Assembly: GCA_020024515.1 (NCBI GenBank)
Contig: JAHHTR010000007.1
Span: forward strand, 1-37,685
From: Angelakisella sp.
GTDB taxonomy: Bacteria; Bacillota; Clostridia; Oscillospirales; Ruminococcaceae
Direction: 5' to 3'
DNA length: 37,685 bases
The notes under the pieces: generated by a model
Databases searched by the model: none
Told to the model about the DNA's origin: nothing
What the model saw: the letters and a program-made list of their open reading frames with translations, nothing else
Part shown: positions 1 through 7,707 of the stretch, in pieces
How positions within the stretch are numbered: the stretch's first letter is position 1
Layout of the letters: every line of letters begins with the position of its first letter
Position numbers and translations under genes: made by a program

Positions 1-89
1 TTATTTATTCTAACATAATAATATTTAAAATTCAATATATCATATTGTTTTCTCTATAATTTTACACAGTCTATTATGTAAAAATATAT

Positions 90-119
90 AAAAAACGTGA
101 ACTTAAACTAAGCTCACGT
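90..119 (-). terminator. Intrinsic terminator downstream of the methyltransferase gene
   Basis: Arms at 95-105 and 109-119 form an 11-bp stem with one mismatch and a 3-nt loop. On the minus strand the hairpin is followed by a run of five T then TATATA. It lies about 85 bp past the methyltransferase stop. Its sequence is strikingly like the tRNA terminator at 1250-1276. Confidence 0.75.
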
Positions 120-202
120 CTTGGCAATTTCAATACATCAATATTATTATGTAAATTAATTATAATTGAATTTTTGTATTGGGGATTTTTAATTAACACC
201 GA

Positions 203-940
203 TTATTTATACATATATACATTATAACTGTATGGTGCATTCCAATAATCCTCCATATTTTTCATGTCTGTAAATCTTATCCGTAGTTTTTTTTCTTCTG
301 CAAATGCGATGAAAAACTCCTTACTGTAAAACTGAATCGGAAGATTTTTATAACGCTCATCATAATTCTGCTTCACTTTCCTTTGCAGATTTAAATGTTC
401 CTCTTTCTTTTTTTCATCATGAATATCTAAAATCGCTATCACATATTTTGCTTTTTCATACGCCTTTTCCAGTACGCTCCACGCATATTTCTCATCTGTA
501 AAATATCCAAATACACCATTTGAAATTACAGCATCATATATAGGAAACAGTTCCATCTCCACTGCTTCATTATTGGACAGATCTTGAGACTTCAACACCC
601 TTTCAGCTGTTTTTATAAGCGATTTTGAATAATCTATTCCACCTGTCTTTAATCCATCTGCCTCCAACATAAAGAGTGTAGCTCCCGCTCCACAGCCTAT
701 TTCAAAGACAGATTTTATATTCAACTCCTCATCATTAAAACAATTATCTTTGTCCTGCAAGTTATAAACTATATCCTGATGCTGTTTTAAAAAAGTAGTA
801 TAACTAATTCCACCATTAACTGCATCATAACCGTCCAATTCTTTTAGTTTCATAAAAAGCGATTCATCCGACAGTCTGCTGATTTCTTTAAGCTCATTTT
901 TTCTGTTCCAAATATTTTTCCATTCATTTTTCATTTCCAC
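203..940 (-). CDS. Class I SAM-dependent methyltransferase, substrate unknown
   Basis: A 245-residue cytosolic protein with a Rossmann-type methyltransferase core. Motif I is VFEIGCGAGATLFML (about 78-92), where the glycine loop would bind S-adenosylmethionine. It is followed by the acidic GGIDYS strand end (about 100-105) and a motif-IV-like segment PIYDAVISNGVFGYF (about 133-147). The first 70 residues are helical and charged and may form the substrate lid. The start used is a GTG; an in-frame ATG two codons later is equally plausible, because neither has a strong Shine-Dalgarno. The gene stands alone, with its own terminator and no functional partner beside it, so the methyl acceptor (small molecule, peptide or RNA) cannot be inferred. 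The family call is firm; the function is open. Confidence 0.8.
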   Translation of the reverse strand: MEMKNEWKNIWNRKNELKEISRLSDESLFMKLKELDGYDAVNGGISYTTFLKQHQDIVYNLQDKDNCFNDEELNIKSVFEIGCGAGATLFMLEADGLKTGGIDYSKSLIKTAERVLKSQDLSNNEAVEMELFPIYDAVISNGVFGYFTDEKYAWSVLEKAYEKAKYVIAILDIHDEKKKEEHLNLQRKVKQNYDERYKNLPIQFYSKEFFIAFAEEKKLRIRFTDMKNMEDYWNAPYSYNVYMYK

Positions 941-1249
941 AAATAAAAATCTCTCACTTTCTGCATACTATAAATCCGTTGTTTGCTGTAATACTATAAC
1001 TTCTGTTATTTTGTGATAGTTTAAATACACTAAATATCGAAAAACCTAAAATAATATTCAAAACTTAAATAATTTTTCAAAAAATAGTGACTGCAAGTAT
1101 ACACATATTATAATAAATACTAAGTTCACATCATAAAAGTCGAGGTTCACAACTTTTATTGGTATACAAAAAGATTATCATTTAAAAATTAGATAATCTT
1201 TTGGAAGATAGTGACTATGATTTTATACTCATTATGACGTGAAAAAATA
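941..1249. other. Intergenic stretch with an orphan hairpin
   Basis: No gene with a ribosome binding site is visible. A perfect 11-bp inverted repeat (1169-1179 with 1192-1202, AAAAGATTATC arms) is followed on the minus strand by TTTTTG. It therefore looks like a second minus-strand terminator beyond the tRNA terminator. The rest is AT-rich and presumably holds the methyltransferase promoter. Confidence 0.5.
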
Positions 1250-1276
1250 GACATGAACTTAAATTAAGTTCATGTC
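1244..1276 (-). terminator. Intrinsic terminator of tRNA-Leu
   Basis: A perfect 12-bp stem (1250-1261 with 1265-1276, GACATGAACTTA) has a 3-nt loop and is followed on the minus strand by a run of six T. It lies 21 bp past the CCA end of the tRNA, so the tRNA appears to be a single-gene transcript. Confidence 0.85.
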
Positions 1277-1297
1277 ATACATATGGCGGTGCGCCAC

Positions 1298-1381
1298 TGG
1301 TGCCGGTGGTGGGACTTGAACCCACACGCCTCGCGGCAACGGATTTTGAGTCCGCCTCGTCTGCCATTCCAACACACCGGC
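1298..1381 (-). tRNA. tRNA-Leu, anticodon CAA
   Basis: Read on the minus strand, a full class II cloverleaf folds. The acceptor arm GCCGGTG pairs with CACCGGC. The anticodon stem GCGGA/TCCGT encloses loop CTCAAAA (anticodon CAA, reads UUG). There is a long variable arm GCC-GCGA-GGC, a T arm GTGGG-TTCAAGT-CCCAC, discriminator A, and an encoded CCA at 1298-1300. The long variable arm is the leucine class II hallmark. A perfect sigma-A promoter lies just upstream and a terminator just downstream. Confidence 0.97.
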
Positions 1382-1393
1382 GATTACCTTGAC

Positions 1394-1422
1394 ATTATAT
1401 AATATTTTAAAATTATTGTCAA
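1394..1422 (-). promoter_or_regulatory. Sigma-A promoter of tRNA-Leu
   Basis: On the minus strand TTGACA (1422-1417), a 17-bp spacer and TATAAT (1399-1394) match consensus exactly. The predicted start is a few bases before the mature tRNA 5' end at 1381. A second TTGACA in inverted orientation (plus strand, 1389-1394) abuts the -10 and gives the promoter a palindromic outline; I do not assign a function to that. Confidence 0.85.
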
Positions 1423-1470
1423 GTAGTTTTTATAAAAACCAAACAATTATTTCTAAAAATTATAATTTTA

Positions 1471-1523
1471 CAAAAAATAAAACTCTTGAATATATAATTT
1501 TATTGCGGTTTCAAGAGTTTTAT
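1471..1523 (-). terminator. Intrinsic terminator after sigE
   Basis: A 14-bp perfect stem (1477-1490 with 1510-1523) has a 19-nt loop and is followed on the minus strand by a T run (1476-1472). It starts 22 bp past the sigE stop and separates the sporulation operon from the tRNA gene. Confidence 0.8.
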
Positions 1524-1545
1524 CCAAAATATCTATTAATAAAAA

Positions 1546-2277
1546 TTAATACACATTATCAAGTTTTTTTCGCAAATTTTTTATTATACGTTTTTCTAAT
1601 CTGGAAATATAACTTTGACTTATGCCTATTATATCTGCCACTTCCTTTTGTGTTTTTTCAGGTTGACCGTTAAGACCAAAACGAAGTTCCATTATTTGTC
1701 TTTCACGTGGATTTAAATTTTGTATAGCTTTAATGACCAAATCTTTCTCGGCACTGCTCTCTATCTCTTTATTTACAATATCTGGCTCTGTACCCAAAAT
1801 ATCAGATAACAAGAGCTCATTTCCGTCCCAATCAACATTTAACGGTTCATCAATAGATATTTCATTTCTTTGATTTTGATATTTTCTTAGATACATCAAT
1901 ATTTCATTTTCTATACATCTGCTTGCATAGGTTGCCAATTTTATATTCTTATTTGGACAAAAAGTATTTACTGCCTTTATTAATCCTATTGTCCCTATCG
2001 AAATCAAATCATCTATTGATATACCTGTTGATTCAAATTTTCGTGCTATATATACCACTAATCTTAAATTATGTACTATTAATTGTTCTCTTGCCCGCAT
2101 ACTTCCCTGTTGCAGCTTTTCAAATGCCTCTGCCTCTTTTTCTTTTGAAAGCGGAGACGGTAAAGTATCACTTCCATTGATATAGTATGCCGTACCCATA
2201 CGTAATTTTACTGCAAATTGTAAAATTTTATTGTACCAATAGTCCAAAAGCTTTGTTAAACGTGATAAAATAAACAT
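1546..2277 (-). CDS. sigE: Sporulation sigma factor SigE, pro-form
   Basis: RNA polymerase sigma factor of the early mother-cell programme. This 243-residue protein follows the Bacillus SigE pattern closely. An amphipathic, membrane-binding pro-sequence covers about residues 1-29, then YYINGSDTLPSPLS marks the known processing zone. Region 2 has NLRLVVYIARKFE (about 70-82), DLISIGTIGLIKAVNTF (about 90-106) and LATYASRCIENEILMYLR (about 114-131), the -10 recognition core. Region 4 has RERQIMELRFGL and the helix-turn-helix TQKEVADIIGISQSYISRL (about 209-227) for -35 contacts. It lies 42 bp downstream of spoIIGA, the protease that removes the pro-sequence, as in other spore formers. sigG, often next in line, is absent; a terminator and tRNA-Leu follow instead. 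By family knowledge it is made inactive and activated after polar septation. Confidence 0.97.
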   Translation of the reverse strand: MFILSRLTKLLDYWYNKILQFAVKLRMGTAYYINGSDTLPSPLSKEKEAEAFEKLQQGSMRAREQLIVHNLRLVVYIARKFESTGISIDDLISIGTIGLIKAVNTFCPNKNIKLATYASRCIENEILMYLRKYQNQRNEISIDEPLNVDWDGNELLLSDILGTEPDIVNKEIESSAEKDLVIKAIQNLNPRERQIMELRFGLNGQPEKTQKEVADIIGISQSYISRLEKRIIKNLRKKLDNVY

Positions 2278-2319
2278 TTTTATAACCCTTTCTATAATAA
2301 ATACAATATATTATTGTCT

Positions 2320-3171
2320 TTATGTATTTACAGCACCCACAAATTTGTGTCCAATAATGGCGTTACAGCCATTACAATCAACATTTTGCATAGAAACCGC
2401 AACATATCCTTCAACTTCACTATTTATATTATTTATTTTCAAAACTATTTTGTCAGGCTTAAAAGCATACAGCATACCCTCACCGTTTATTGTTCTGTAA
2501 AAAACAGGTCTCAGTGTGAAAGTTGGCTCACCAACATTATTTATACATTTTTTTTCGTCATGATACAGTAATGTTGAAATATTACTGTATTCTACCAACA
2601 TAACAGGTAAACCACTAAAACTCTCTGTCATTTTATTTCCTGTATCAAAATAGCAATTTAATGTAACAAATTTATTGTCTCTGTAAACTGTTGCAATATA
2701 ACTACTGTTTTTTATATTTCCATTATCTACAATCTTATCAAAAATAATAATTATGATATACGCAATCAATATAGAAGAAAAAAGTAAAATTGGCGATACA
2801 TTAAAATATATTACACCATTAACAAAACTGAAAAACAAATTCGGTAAAATTAAATTTAAACTTGCCGTAACTCCCGCAAAAATTATTGCTATGACATTTA
2901 AAATAATCGTATACTTTAAGATGATAGATATTCTTTTTATATCAAAAGCTATAATTACCATAAATACACTTATAACTAATTTTAAAAATAAATCAAAAAA
3001 TATATTTTGCATCGGTATAAATATTATAAATGATGATATTCCCCCTATAAACGATGATATATAAAGACGTTTATTAGAAGTACTGCTATTAAAAAATTTT
3101 TTGGTGAGTTTCAGCGCCATTAAATTAATTATAAAATTTATACAAACGAGAACATCAGCATATATTTTCAT
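2320..3171 (-). CDS. spoIIGA: Sigma-E processing aspartic peptidase SpoIIGA
   Basis: Membrane-embedded aspartic protease that cleaves pro-SigE in the mother cell after a signal from the forespore. At 283 residues it has near-typical family length. The N-terminal half (about 1-145) is five hydrophobic segments, beginning with the family-like MKIYADVLVCINFIINL. The C-terminal half is the soluble peptidase domain with the catalytic motif CYFDTGNKMTES; Asp176 of the DTG is the catalytic residue. A second landmark is ALIGHKF-like NAIIGHKFVG near the C-terminus. It is cotranscribed with sigE. A candidate promoter with a long spacer lies 45-77 bp upstream. Confidence 0.95.
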   Translation of the reverse strand: MKIYADVLVCINFIINLMALKLTKKFFNSSTSNKRLYISSFIGGISSFIIFIPMQNIFFDLFLKLVISVFMVIIAFDIKRISIILKYTIILNVIAIIFAGVTASLNLILPNLFFSFVNGVIYFNVSPILLFSSILIAYIIIIIFDKIVDNGNIKNSSYIATVYRDNKFVTLNCYFDTGNKMTESFSGLPVMLVEYSNISTLLYHDEKKCINNVGEPTFTLRPVFYRTINGEGMLYAFKPDKIVLKINNINSEVEGYVAVSMQNVDCNGCNAIIGHKFVGAVNT

Positions 3172-3215
3172 TTATATACTCACTTCCTTTATCATCTATA
3201 TATTTCAATAATAAA

Positions 3216-3248
3216 ATTATAGCCCTATCAAATATCAAAAGCTGTCAT
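3216..3248 (-). promoter_or_regulatory. Candidate spoIIG promoter with long spacer
   Basis: On the minus strand ATGACA (3248-3243) and TATAAT (3221-3216) are 21 bp apart. That is too long for ordinary sigma-A use but close to the 22-bp spacing known for the Spo0A-activated spoIIG promoter of Bacillus. Two TTTGATA repeats lie between the elements. I see no clean TGTCGAA Spo0A box, so the assignment is tentative. Confidence 0.4.
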
Positions 3249-3411
3249 ATTATGAAACTGTATTATATTTTATTAAATTCAAAAATAACTTATCATATTT
3301 AGCAATACGGCAGTATGAATGATAATAAATTTATTTTTTAACAAAATCATCTTAATTTTTTATATTATTTTGCATATTTTTTTATAAAAATGCTTTTATT
3401 TTTTTAAAATA

Positions 3412-3422
3412 TATGTTACAAT
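3412..3422 (+). promoter_or_regulatory. Possible extended -10 promoter for the phosphoribosyltransferase gene
   Basis: TGT followed by TACAAT (3414-3422) resembles an extended -10 element about 100 bp before the ATG at 3522. The -35 region is poor. The 350-bp gap 3172-3521 otherwise holds only very AT-rich DNA, and I find no purine riboswitch signature in it. Confidence 0.3.
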
Positions 3423-3521
3423 AAAAAATGGATTTTTAATCTGTTTTTAATCATATGTATTAATAAAATAATTTTTAAATATTATATAAATCAAATGTAT
3501 TAAATAGGAGGATTTTTTATA

Positions 3522-4079
3522 ATGAAAACATATAAAATTACAGTAGCAGGCATAGAAAGACAACTTCCAATTTGCCCTATAAATGATAAACTTGCAATCG
3601 GTGCGTTTGTTATACTCGGTGATGCTGAACTATCTGAAAAATGTGCGAAAGCTCTTTTGGAAAAAGCACCTGAGTACGACTACATAATAACTGCTGAGGC
3701 AAAAGGTATTACTCTTGCACACGAAATGGCAAGACAAAAGGGTGACGCAAAATATATGCTTGCGCGTAAAGGTGCAAAACTATATATGACAGGTGTTTTC
3801 GAATCAACAGTTCGTTCTATCACAACTGCAAAAGAACAAAAACTATATCTTGATACAGCAGATGCCGAAATGATGAAAGGCAAACGTATACTTATAGTTG
3901 ATGATGTTATCTCAACAGGCGAATCATTAAAAGCACTTGAAGTATTGGTAGAAAAAGCCGGCGGTACTATTGTTGGTAAAATGGCAATACTTGCAGAAGG
4001 CGATGCTCAAAACAGAGAGGATATTATTTATCTTGAAAAACTACCAATGTTTAATATTGATGGTGAAGTTATAAGCTAA
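3522..4079 (+). CDS. Adenine-phosphoribosyltransferase-like protein
   Basis: Type I phosphoribosyltransferase of 185 residues. The PRPP-binding loop is RILIVDDVISTGES (about 122-135), with the paired Asp residues and STGES phosphate loop of the family. Ahead of it, YIITAEAKGITLAHEMA (about 54-70) and MLARKGAKLYM (about 79-89) match the adenine/xanthine branch of the superfamily. The expected reaction is nucleobase plus PRPP to nucleoside monophosphate, in purine salvage in the cytosol. The start is well fixed by AGGAGG at 3506-3511. It is a single gene with a strong terminator. Whether the base is adenine, xanthine or another purine cannot be decided by eye, so no symbol is given. Confidence 0.8.
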   Translation: MKTYKITVAGIERQLPICPINDKLAIGAFVILGDAELSEKCAKALLEKAPEYDYIITAEAKGITLAHEMARQKGDAKYMLARKGAKLYMTGVFESTVRSITTAKEQKLYLDTADAEMMKGKRILIVDDVISTGESLKALEVLVEKAGGTIVGKMAILAEGDAQNREDIIYLEKLPMFNIDGEVIS

Positions 4080-4115
4080 TTTTTAAAAATTTATAAAATA
4101 TTATAAATAACAACA

Positions 4116-4162
4116 GGGTTATATCAAGCTCATTATAATAAGTTTGATATAACCCATATTTT
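4116..4162 (+). terminator. Intrinsic terminator after the phosphoribosyltransferase gene
   Basis: Arms 4116-4130 and 4141-4155 form a 15-bp stem containing one G-U pair, with a 10-nt loop, followed by CATATTTTT. It separates the gene from the MATE exporter downstream. Confidence 0.8.
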
Positions 4163-4221
4163 TGATAAATTATCATTTTGTGTAGATTAATAAAAATTTT
4201 TTAAGAGGAGAAAAATTTATT

Positions 4222-5604
4222 TTGGCTAAATATACTGACTTGGGCGAAGGAAAGATAAGTAGCATCGTACTAAAACTTGCTATTCCTTCTATGTTTGCAC
4301 AATTTATAAATGTTCTTTACGGTATCGTTGACCGTATATATATAGGAAATATTCCCGAAATAGGCGAAATTGCTCTTGCAGGTGTTGGAGTTTGTGGACC
4401 AATAGTTACACTTATTTCTTCATTTGCATTCCTTATAGGTGTTGGTGGTGCTCCACTACTTTCTATGCGATTGGGAGAAAAAAACAAAAAAGGTGCGGAA
4501 GAAATATTGGCAAATGCCTTTATTATGATAATTATCCTTTCTCTATTTTTGACATCATCTTTACTTATATTCAAAAAACCTTTGCTTTATCTTTTTGGTG
4601 CAAGCGATGTCACTTTTCCTTATGCCAATACATATTTAACTATATGTATTTTGGGCACAATATCTTCACTGATTGCACTTGGATTAAATCAATATGTAAT
4701 TTCACAGGGATATTCCACTGTTGCAATGCTAACTACTATTATAGGTGCTATTACAAATATTGTTCTTGATCCTATAATAATTTTTACATTCAAAATGAAT
4801 GTTGCGGGAGCGGCTATTGCAACAGTTCTGTCTCAAACTTTGTCGGCAAGTTTTGTTATGTGGTTTTTAATGAGTAAAAAGACAAAAGTACGTATAACAT
4901 TTAAAGATTATTCCAAAACTATACAAAAACGCATTATTACATTCGGACTGTCACCGTTTATTATAATTGCAACTGACAGTATAATATTAATTGTGCTAAA
5001 CAGTGTACTACAGCGATATGGTGGTGCAGAGCTTGGCGATATGTATATTACCTGTGCCACAATCGTTCAAAGCTATTTTCAATTAATTTCAATGCCACTG
5101 ATTGGTATTACAGGTGGTACACAACCACTGCTCAGCTATAACTATGGTGCAAAAAAGATTGACAGAGTACGTAAAAGTGCAAAATGTATTATTATAATGT
5201 CTGTTATATTTACAAGTATTATGTTCATATTATCACACACTGTTTCTCATTACTTCGTATATATATTTACAAATAATCAAAAATATATTGATATATCTAT
5301 ATGGGGAATAAAAGTATTCACTATCTTTATTATTCCTCTTGCTCTACAATATAGCATTGTAGATATGTTCACAGCACTGGGACAGGCAAAATTTGCAGTA
5401 ACACTGTCGCTTTTACGCAAAATAGTATTTATGCTTTCAACAATTATCGTTCCGATTTTCTTAGGTGTAGAAGGCGCTTTCTATGCTGAAGCTATTGCGG
5501 ATTTTATTGGTCCTATATCTGCTTCAACCGCATTTATTCTTTATTTTAATAAAATTATGGAACACAGAGAGTCTATGCCGGATGGTGAAAGTCTGTATTC
5601 ATAA
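4222..5604 (+). CDS. MATE family multidrug/cation antiporter
   Basis: A 460-residue integral membrane exporter of the multidrug and toxic compound extrusion family, DinF/NorM-like branch of Firmicutes. About twelve hydrophobic segments are visible in two halves. The first half carries the family-typical PSMFAQFINVLYGIVDRIYIG (about 14-34, quoted in part) and GVGGAPLLSMRLGEKNKKGA (about 73-92). The second half has the equivalent GGTQPLLSYNYGAKK (about 296-310). These exporters use H+ or Na+ gradients to expel cationic compounds. Translation starts at TTG with AGAGGAG at 4204-4210; no better ATG lies nearby. It is a single gene, and nothing nearby indicates the substrate. Confidence 0.9.
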   Translation: MAKYTDLGEGKISSIVLKLAIPSMFAQFINVLYGIVDRIYIGNIPEIGEIALAGVGVCGPIVTLISSFAFLIGVGGAPLLSMRLGEKNKKGAEEILANAFIMIIILSLFLTSSLLIFKKPLLYLFGASDVTFPYANTYLTICILGTISSLIALGLNQYVISQGYSTVAMLTTIIGAITNIVLDPIIIFTFKMNVAGAAIATVLSQTLSASFVMWFLMSKKTKVRITFKDYSKTIQKRIITFGLSPFIIIATDSIILIVLNSVLQRYGGAELGDMYITCATIVQSYFQLISMPLIGITGGTQPLLSYNYGAKKIDRVRKSAKCIIIMSVIFTSIMFILSHTVSHYFVYIFTNNQKYIDISIWGIKVFTIFIIPLALQYSIVDMFTALGQAKFAVTLSLLRKIVFMLSTIIVPIFLGVEGAFYAEAIADFIGPISASTAFILYFNKIMEHRESMPDGESLYS

Positions 5605-5723
5605 TAAAAATTTGCAAAAAAAGATAAGTATTTTCTTAGATTGAAAATATTATAAAAGTTTTATCCAATTTTTTAATAAAATTGCAGTTCAAAGAAAAGC
5701 CTAAGACGCTTTCCTCAGAAAAC

Positions 5724-5755
5724 AGAATTCTTTTAGCTGTACAAGAGAATTTTTT
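5724..5755 (+). terminator. Probable terminator after the MATE gene
   Basis: Arms 5724-5734 and 5743-5753 pair over 11 bp with G-U pairs and run into TTTTT at 5751-5755. The stem is weak and AT-rich, so confidence is moderate. Confidence 0.5.
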
Positions 5756-5778
5756 AAAGTGAATTTTGCCTTTTAAGG

Positions 5779-5814
5779 CAAAAAGAACACTTTTGGGGAT
5801 AGAAAAAGTGTTCT
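5779..5814 (-). terminator. Intrinsic terminator after the plsY-like gene
   Basis: A perfect 11-bp stem (5784-5794 with 5804-5814, AGAACACTTTT) is followed on the minus strand by TTTTT. A second short hairpin (TTTTGCC/GGCAAAA, 5764-5782) sits immediately beyond. It ends the glycosyltransferase-plsY unit and faces the MATE gene. Confidence 0.8.
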
Positions 5815-5829
5815 GAAATAAACATTTAT

Positions 5830-6480
5830 TTAATCTAACTTTTTAAAAGAAAATTTATTTTGATAAATATTTTGTAAGGCTGTAATATTAATATAATTGC
5901 CTGTATGCTTTAATATTACAATAATTGAAATAAATACACAACCAAATGCTATTGAATATAAATTATGACGTATCAAAAAGATAGCTGAAAGTATACCGAA
6001 AAATCCAAATGTCACAATACTTCTGACAGTATGCGAATGTATTTTTAAGATTGTTGAAAACAATATATAAAGAACAGCGAGCAGCAAAATAATTTTACTG
6101 TGATTAAAAATAGCGAGCGTTACACCAAAAGTAGTAGCTATACATTTTCCACCTTTAAAATTATTAAAAGGTGCTATTGCATGCCCCAAAACAGGAGCAA
6201 TTAATATAAAGGTAAATAATAAATTATTTATATCTACTCTATGTGTAGCAAAGAAAACAGGGAAAAATCCCTTTACAATATCCAAAATTAAACATAAAAG
6301 ACCACACCATACACCACATTCAATAAATACATTTGTAGCACCGGGATTATGGTCTTTGCTTATTTTACAAATATCTTTATTAAATATATATTTAGGTATA
6401 ATTTGAGAAAACATTGTACTTCCACATAAAAATCCAACCACTATATAAAAAATCCATATATATTGTTCTTTATTATTCAT
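5830..6480 (-). CDS. Divergent PlsY-type glycerol-3-phosphate acyltransferase
   Basis: A 216-residue integral membrane protein of the PlsY family, which transfers an acyl group from acyl phosphate to glycerol 3-phosphate. The family signatures are present but altered. The first loop reads SKDHNPGATNVF (about 41-52) where canonical PlsY has GSGNxGATNxxR. The second has LDIVKGFFPV (about 66-75). The third has GHAIAPFNNFKGGKCIATTFG (about 99-119). Six to seven hydrophobic segments are visible. Its ATG overlaps the TGA of the upstream glycosyltransferase gene by four bases (ATGA), implying translational coupling. The pairing with a lipid glycosyltransferase and the altered active-site loop suggest a specialised paralogue, not the housekeeping enzyme, so I withhold the plsY symbol. 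Confidence 0.8.
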   Translation of the reverse strand: MNNKEQYIWIFYIVVGFLCGSTMFSQIIPKYIFNKDICKISKDHNPGATNVFIECGVWCGLLCLILDIVKGFFPVFFATHRVDINNLLFTFILIAPVLGHAIAPFNNFKGGKCIATTFGVTLAIFNHSKIILLLAVLYILFSTILKIHSHTVRSIVTFGFFGILSAIFLIRHNLYSIAFGCVFISIIVILKHTGNYINITALQNIYQNKFSFKKLD

Positions 6481-7589
6481 AAAGCCATCACTTTCTCTAT
6501 AATAATTTTTGCAGCATTGGGATTTACATATTTTCTTTGCATTGCACGCATTTTATCTGCTTTTTCTTTATTATATGCAATATAATTTGCAAATTTAACA
6601 GCTTCCATATCACTATGCGCATATATTGACATACCTTTTCGTGCGAAAAATTTTGCATTACAGGTTTCGCAACCGGGAATAGCATTTACATGCACAAGAG
6701 GAACATTTACAACAGCGGCTTCGGTACTCGAAAGACCACCCGCTTTTGATATCATAACATCAGCAGCCACCATATACTGTACCACTTCCTTTGTAAATGA
6801 AACCGTTTTTAACTTTGTATTATTATAATACTTTCTGTCAAGATCTTTCTTTAAATCTTCATTTCTACCTACAAGAATATACGCCACACCGTCTGACTCT
6901 AAATTTCTAATCAAATCATCACATAGCCCCAACATATTTTCACAGCCTATACCGCCTGTCATAATCAAAAAAACTTTTTTCTCCTGAGGAATATTCAGCC
7001 TTTCTCTTGCAACTGTTTTATCAATATGCTCTGTAAATTTGCTGTTTACGGGAATACCTGTTACATATATGTTTTTTACGGGTATTCCTCTACTGTGCAA
7101 TGTAGCTTTTATTTCGTTATGTGTAACAAAATATCCGTCTAACTTTGTTTCATCTATAAAAGGAATAGATGTATAATCAGTAAGCACAGCATAGCACGGA
7201 ATATCAAAATCTTTATCTTGCTTTATAGCTGTCATAGCTTCCATTCCATATAAATGAGTACATATAACAGCGGTACATTCGTTATCTAATATATATTTCT
7301 TTAATTTTTCGGCATATTGGGAATTTGCCCAATATATCGGTGAAGGAAGTTTGCTTGAAGAATACATATCACCCAGTTTATAGACAACCCCAAAGACAGC
7401 CGGAGTTCTTTTAATCATATTATTATATAGAGAAGAAACAACATTTTTCATTTTGTCACTTTGAAAAGCAACAGGGTCAGCAATTTCACATAAAACGTCT
7501 CTCTCCTCCAATGCTGTTTTTAAAGCATTGGCAGCACTGTTATGACCTTCTCCTGTACTACAACTAAGTATTAATATTTTTGTCTTCAC
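6477..7589 (-). CDS. GT28 family glycosyltransferase (MGDG-synthase/UgtP-like)
   Basis: A 370-residue glycosyltransferase of the type that adds sugars from UDP-sugars to diacylglycerol at the inner membrane face. The N-terminal MGDG-synthase domain starts with KILILSCSTGEGHNSAANAL, the family's GxGHxxAA loop, then ICTHLYGMEA and AVLTDYTS. The C-terminal GT28 domain has FLIMTGGIGCENM, then the nucleotide-sugar site ISKAGGLSSTEAAVVNVPLV and PGCETCNAKFF. I choose the GTG at 7589, preceded by AAAGGA at good distance, not the longer upstream reading, whose extra 32 residues look like translated leader. It follows the radical SAM pseudogene and is coupled to the PlsY-like gene, so a role in glycolipid or other membrane lipid synthesis is likely. 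Sugar and acceptor are unknown. Confidence 0.83.
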   Translation of the reverse strand: MKTKILILSCSTGEGHNSAANALKTALEERDVLCEIADPVAFQSDKMKNVVSSLYNNMIKRTPAVFGVVYKLGDMYSSSKLPSPIYWANSQYAEKLKKYILDNECTAVICTHLYGMEAMTAIKQDKDFDIPCYAVLTDYTSIPFIDETKLDGYFVTHNEIKATLHSRGIPVKNIYVTGIPVNSKFTEHIDKTVARERLNIPQEKKVFLIMTGGIGCENMLGLCDDLIRNLESDGVAYILVGRNEDLKKDLDRKYYNNTKLKTVSFTKEVVQYMVAADVMISKAGGLSSTEAAVVNVPLVHVNAIPGCETCNAKFFARKGMSIYAHSDMEAVKFANYIAYNKEKADKMRAMQRKYVNPNAAKIIIEKVMAL

Positions 7590-7707
7590 AACTATTTCCT
7601 TTCTATAATTATAATTTTTACTACACTCAAAATTTATGAATACTATAAATTGAATAACTCTCCATTTGTTAAATAAATAAATCAAGAGCTATTTCATCTA
7701 TAAATTA

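Noticed and set aside
1389..1673. Plus-strand 94-codon frame across the tRNA promoter and sigE end
   Set aside because: It overlaps the tRNA promoter, the sigE terminator and coding sequence and has no Shine-Dalgarno.
3172..3521. Possible purine riboswitch before the phosphoribosyltransferase gene
   Set aside because: The paired loop motifs and conserved core of the purine aptamer are not visible; only AT-rich DNA and a weak promoter.
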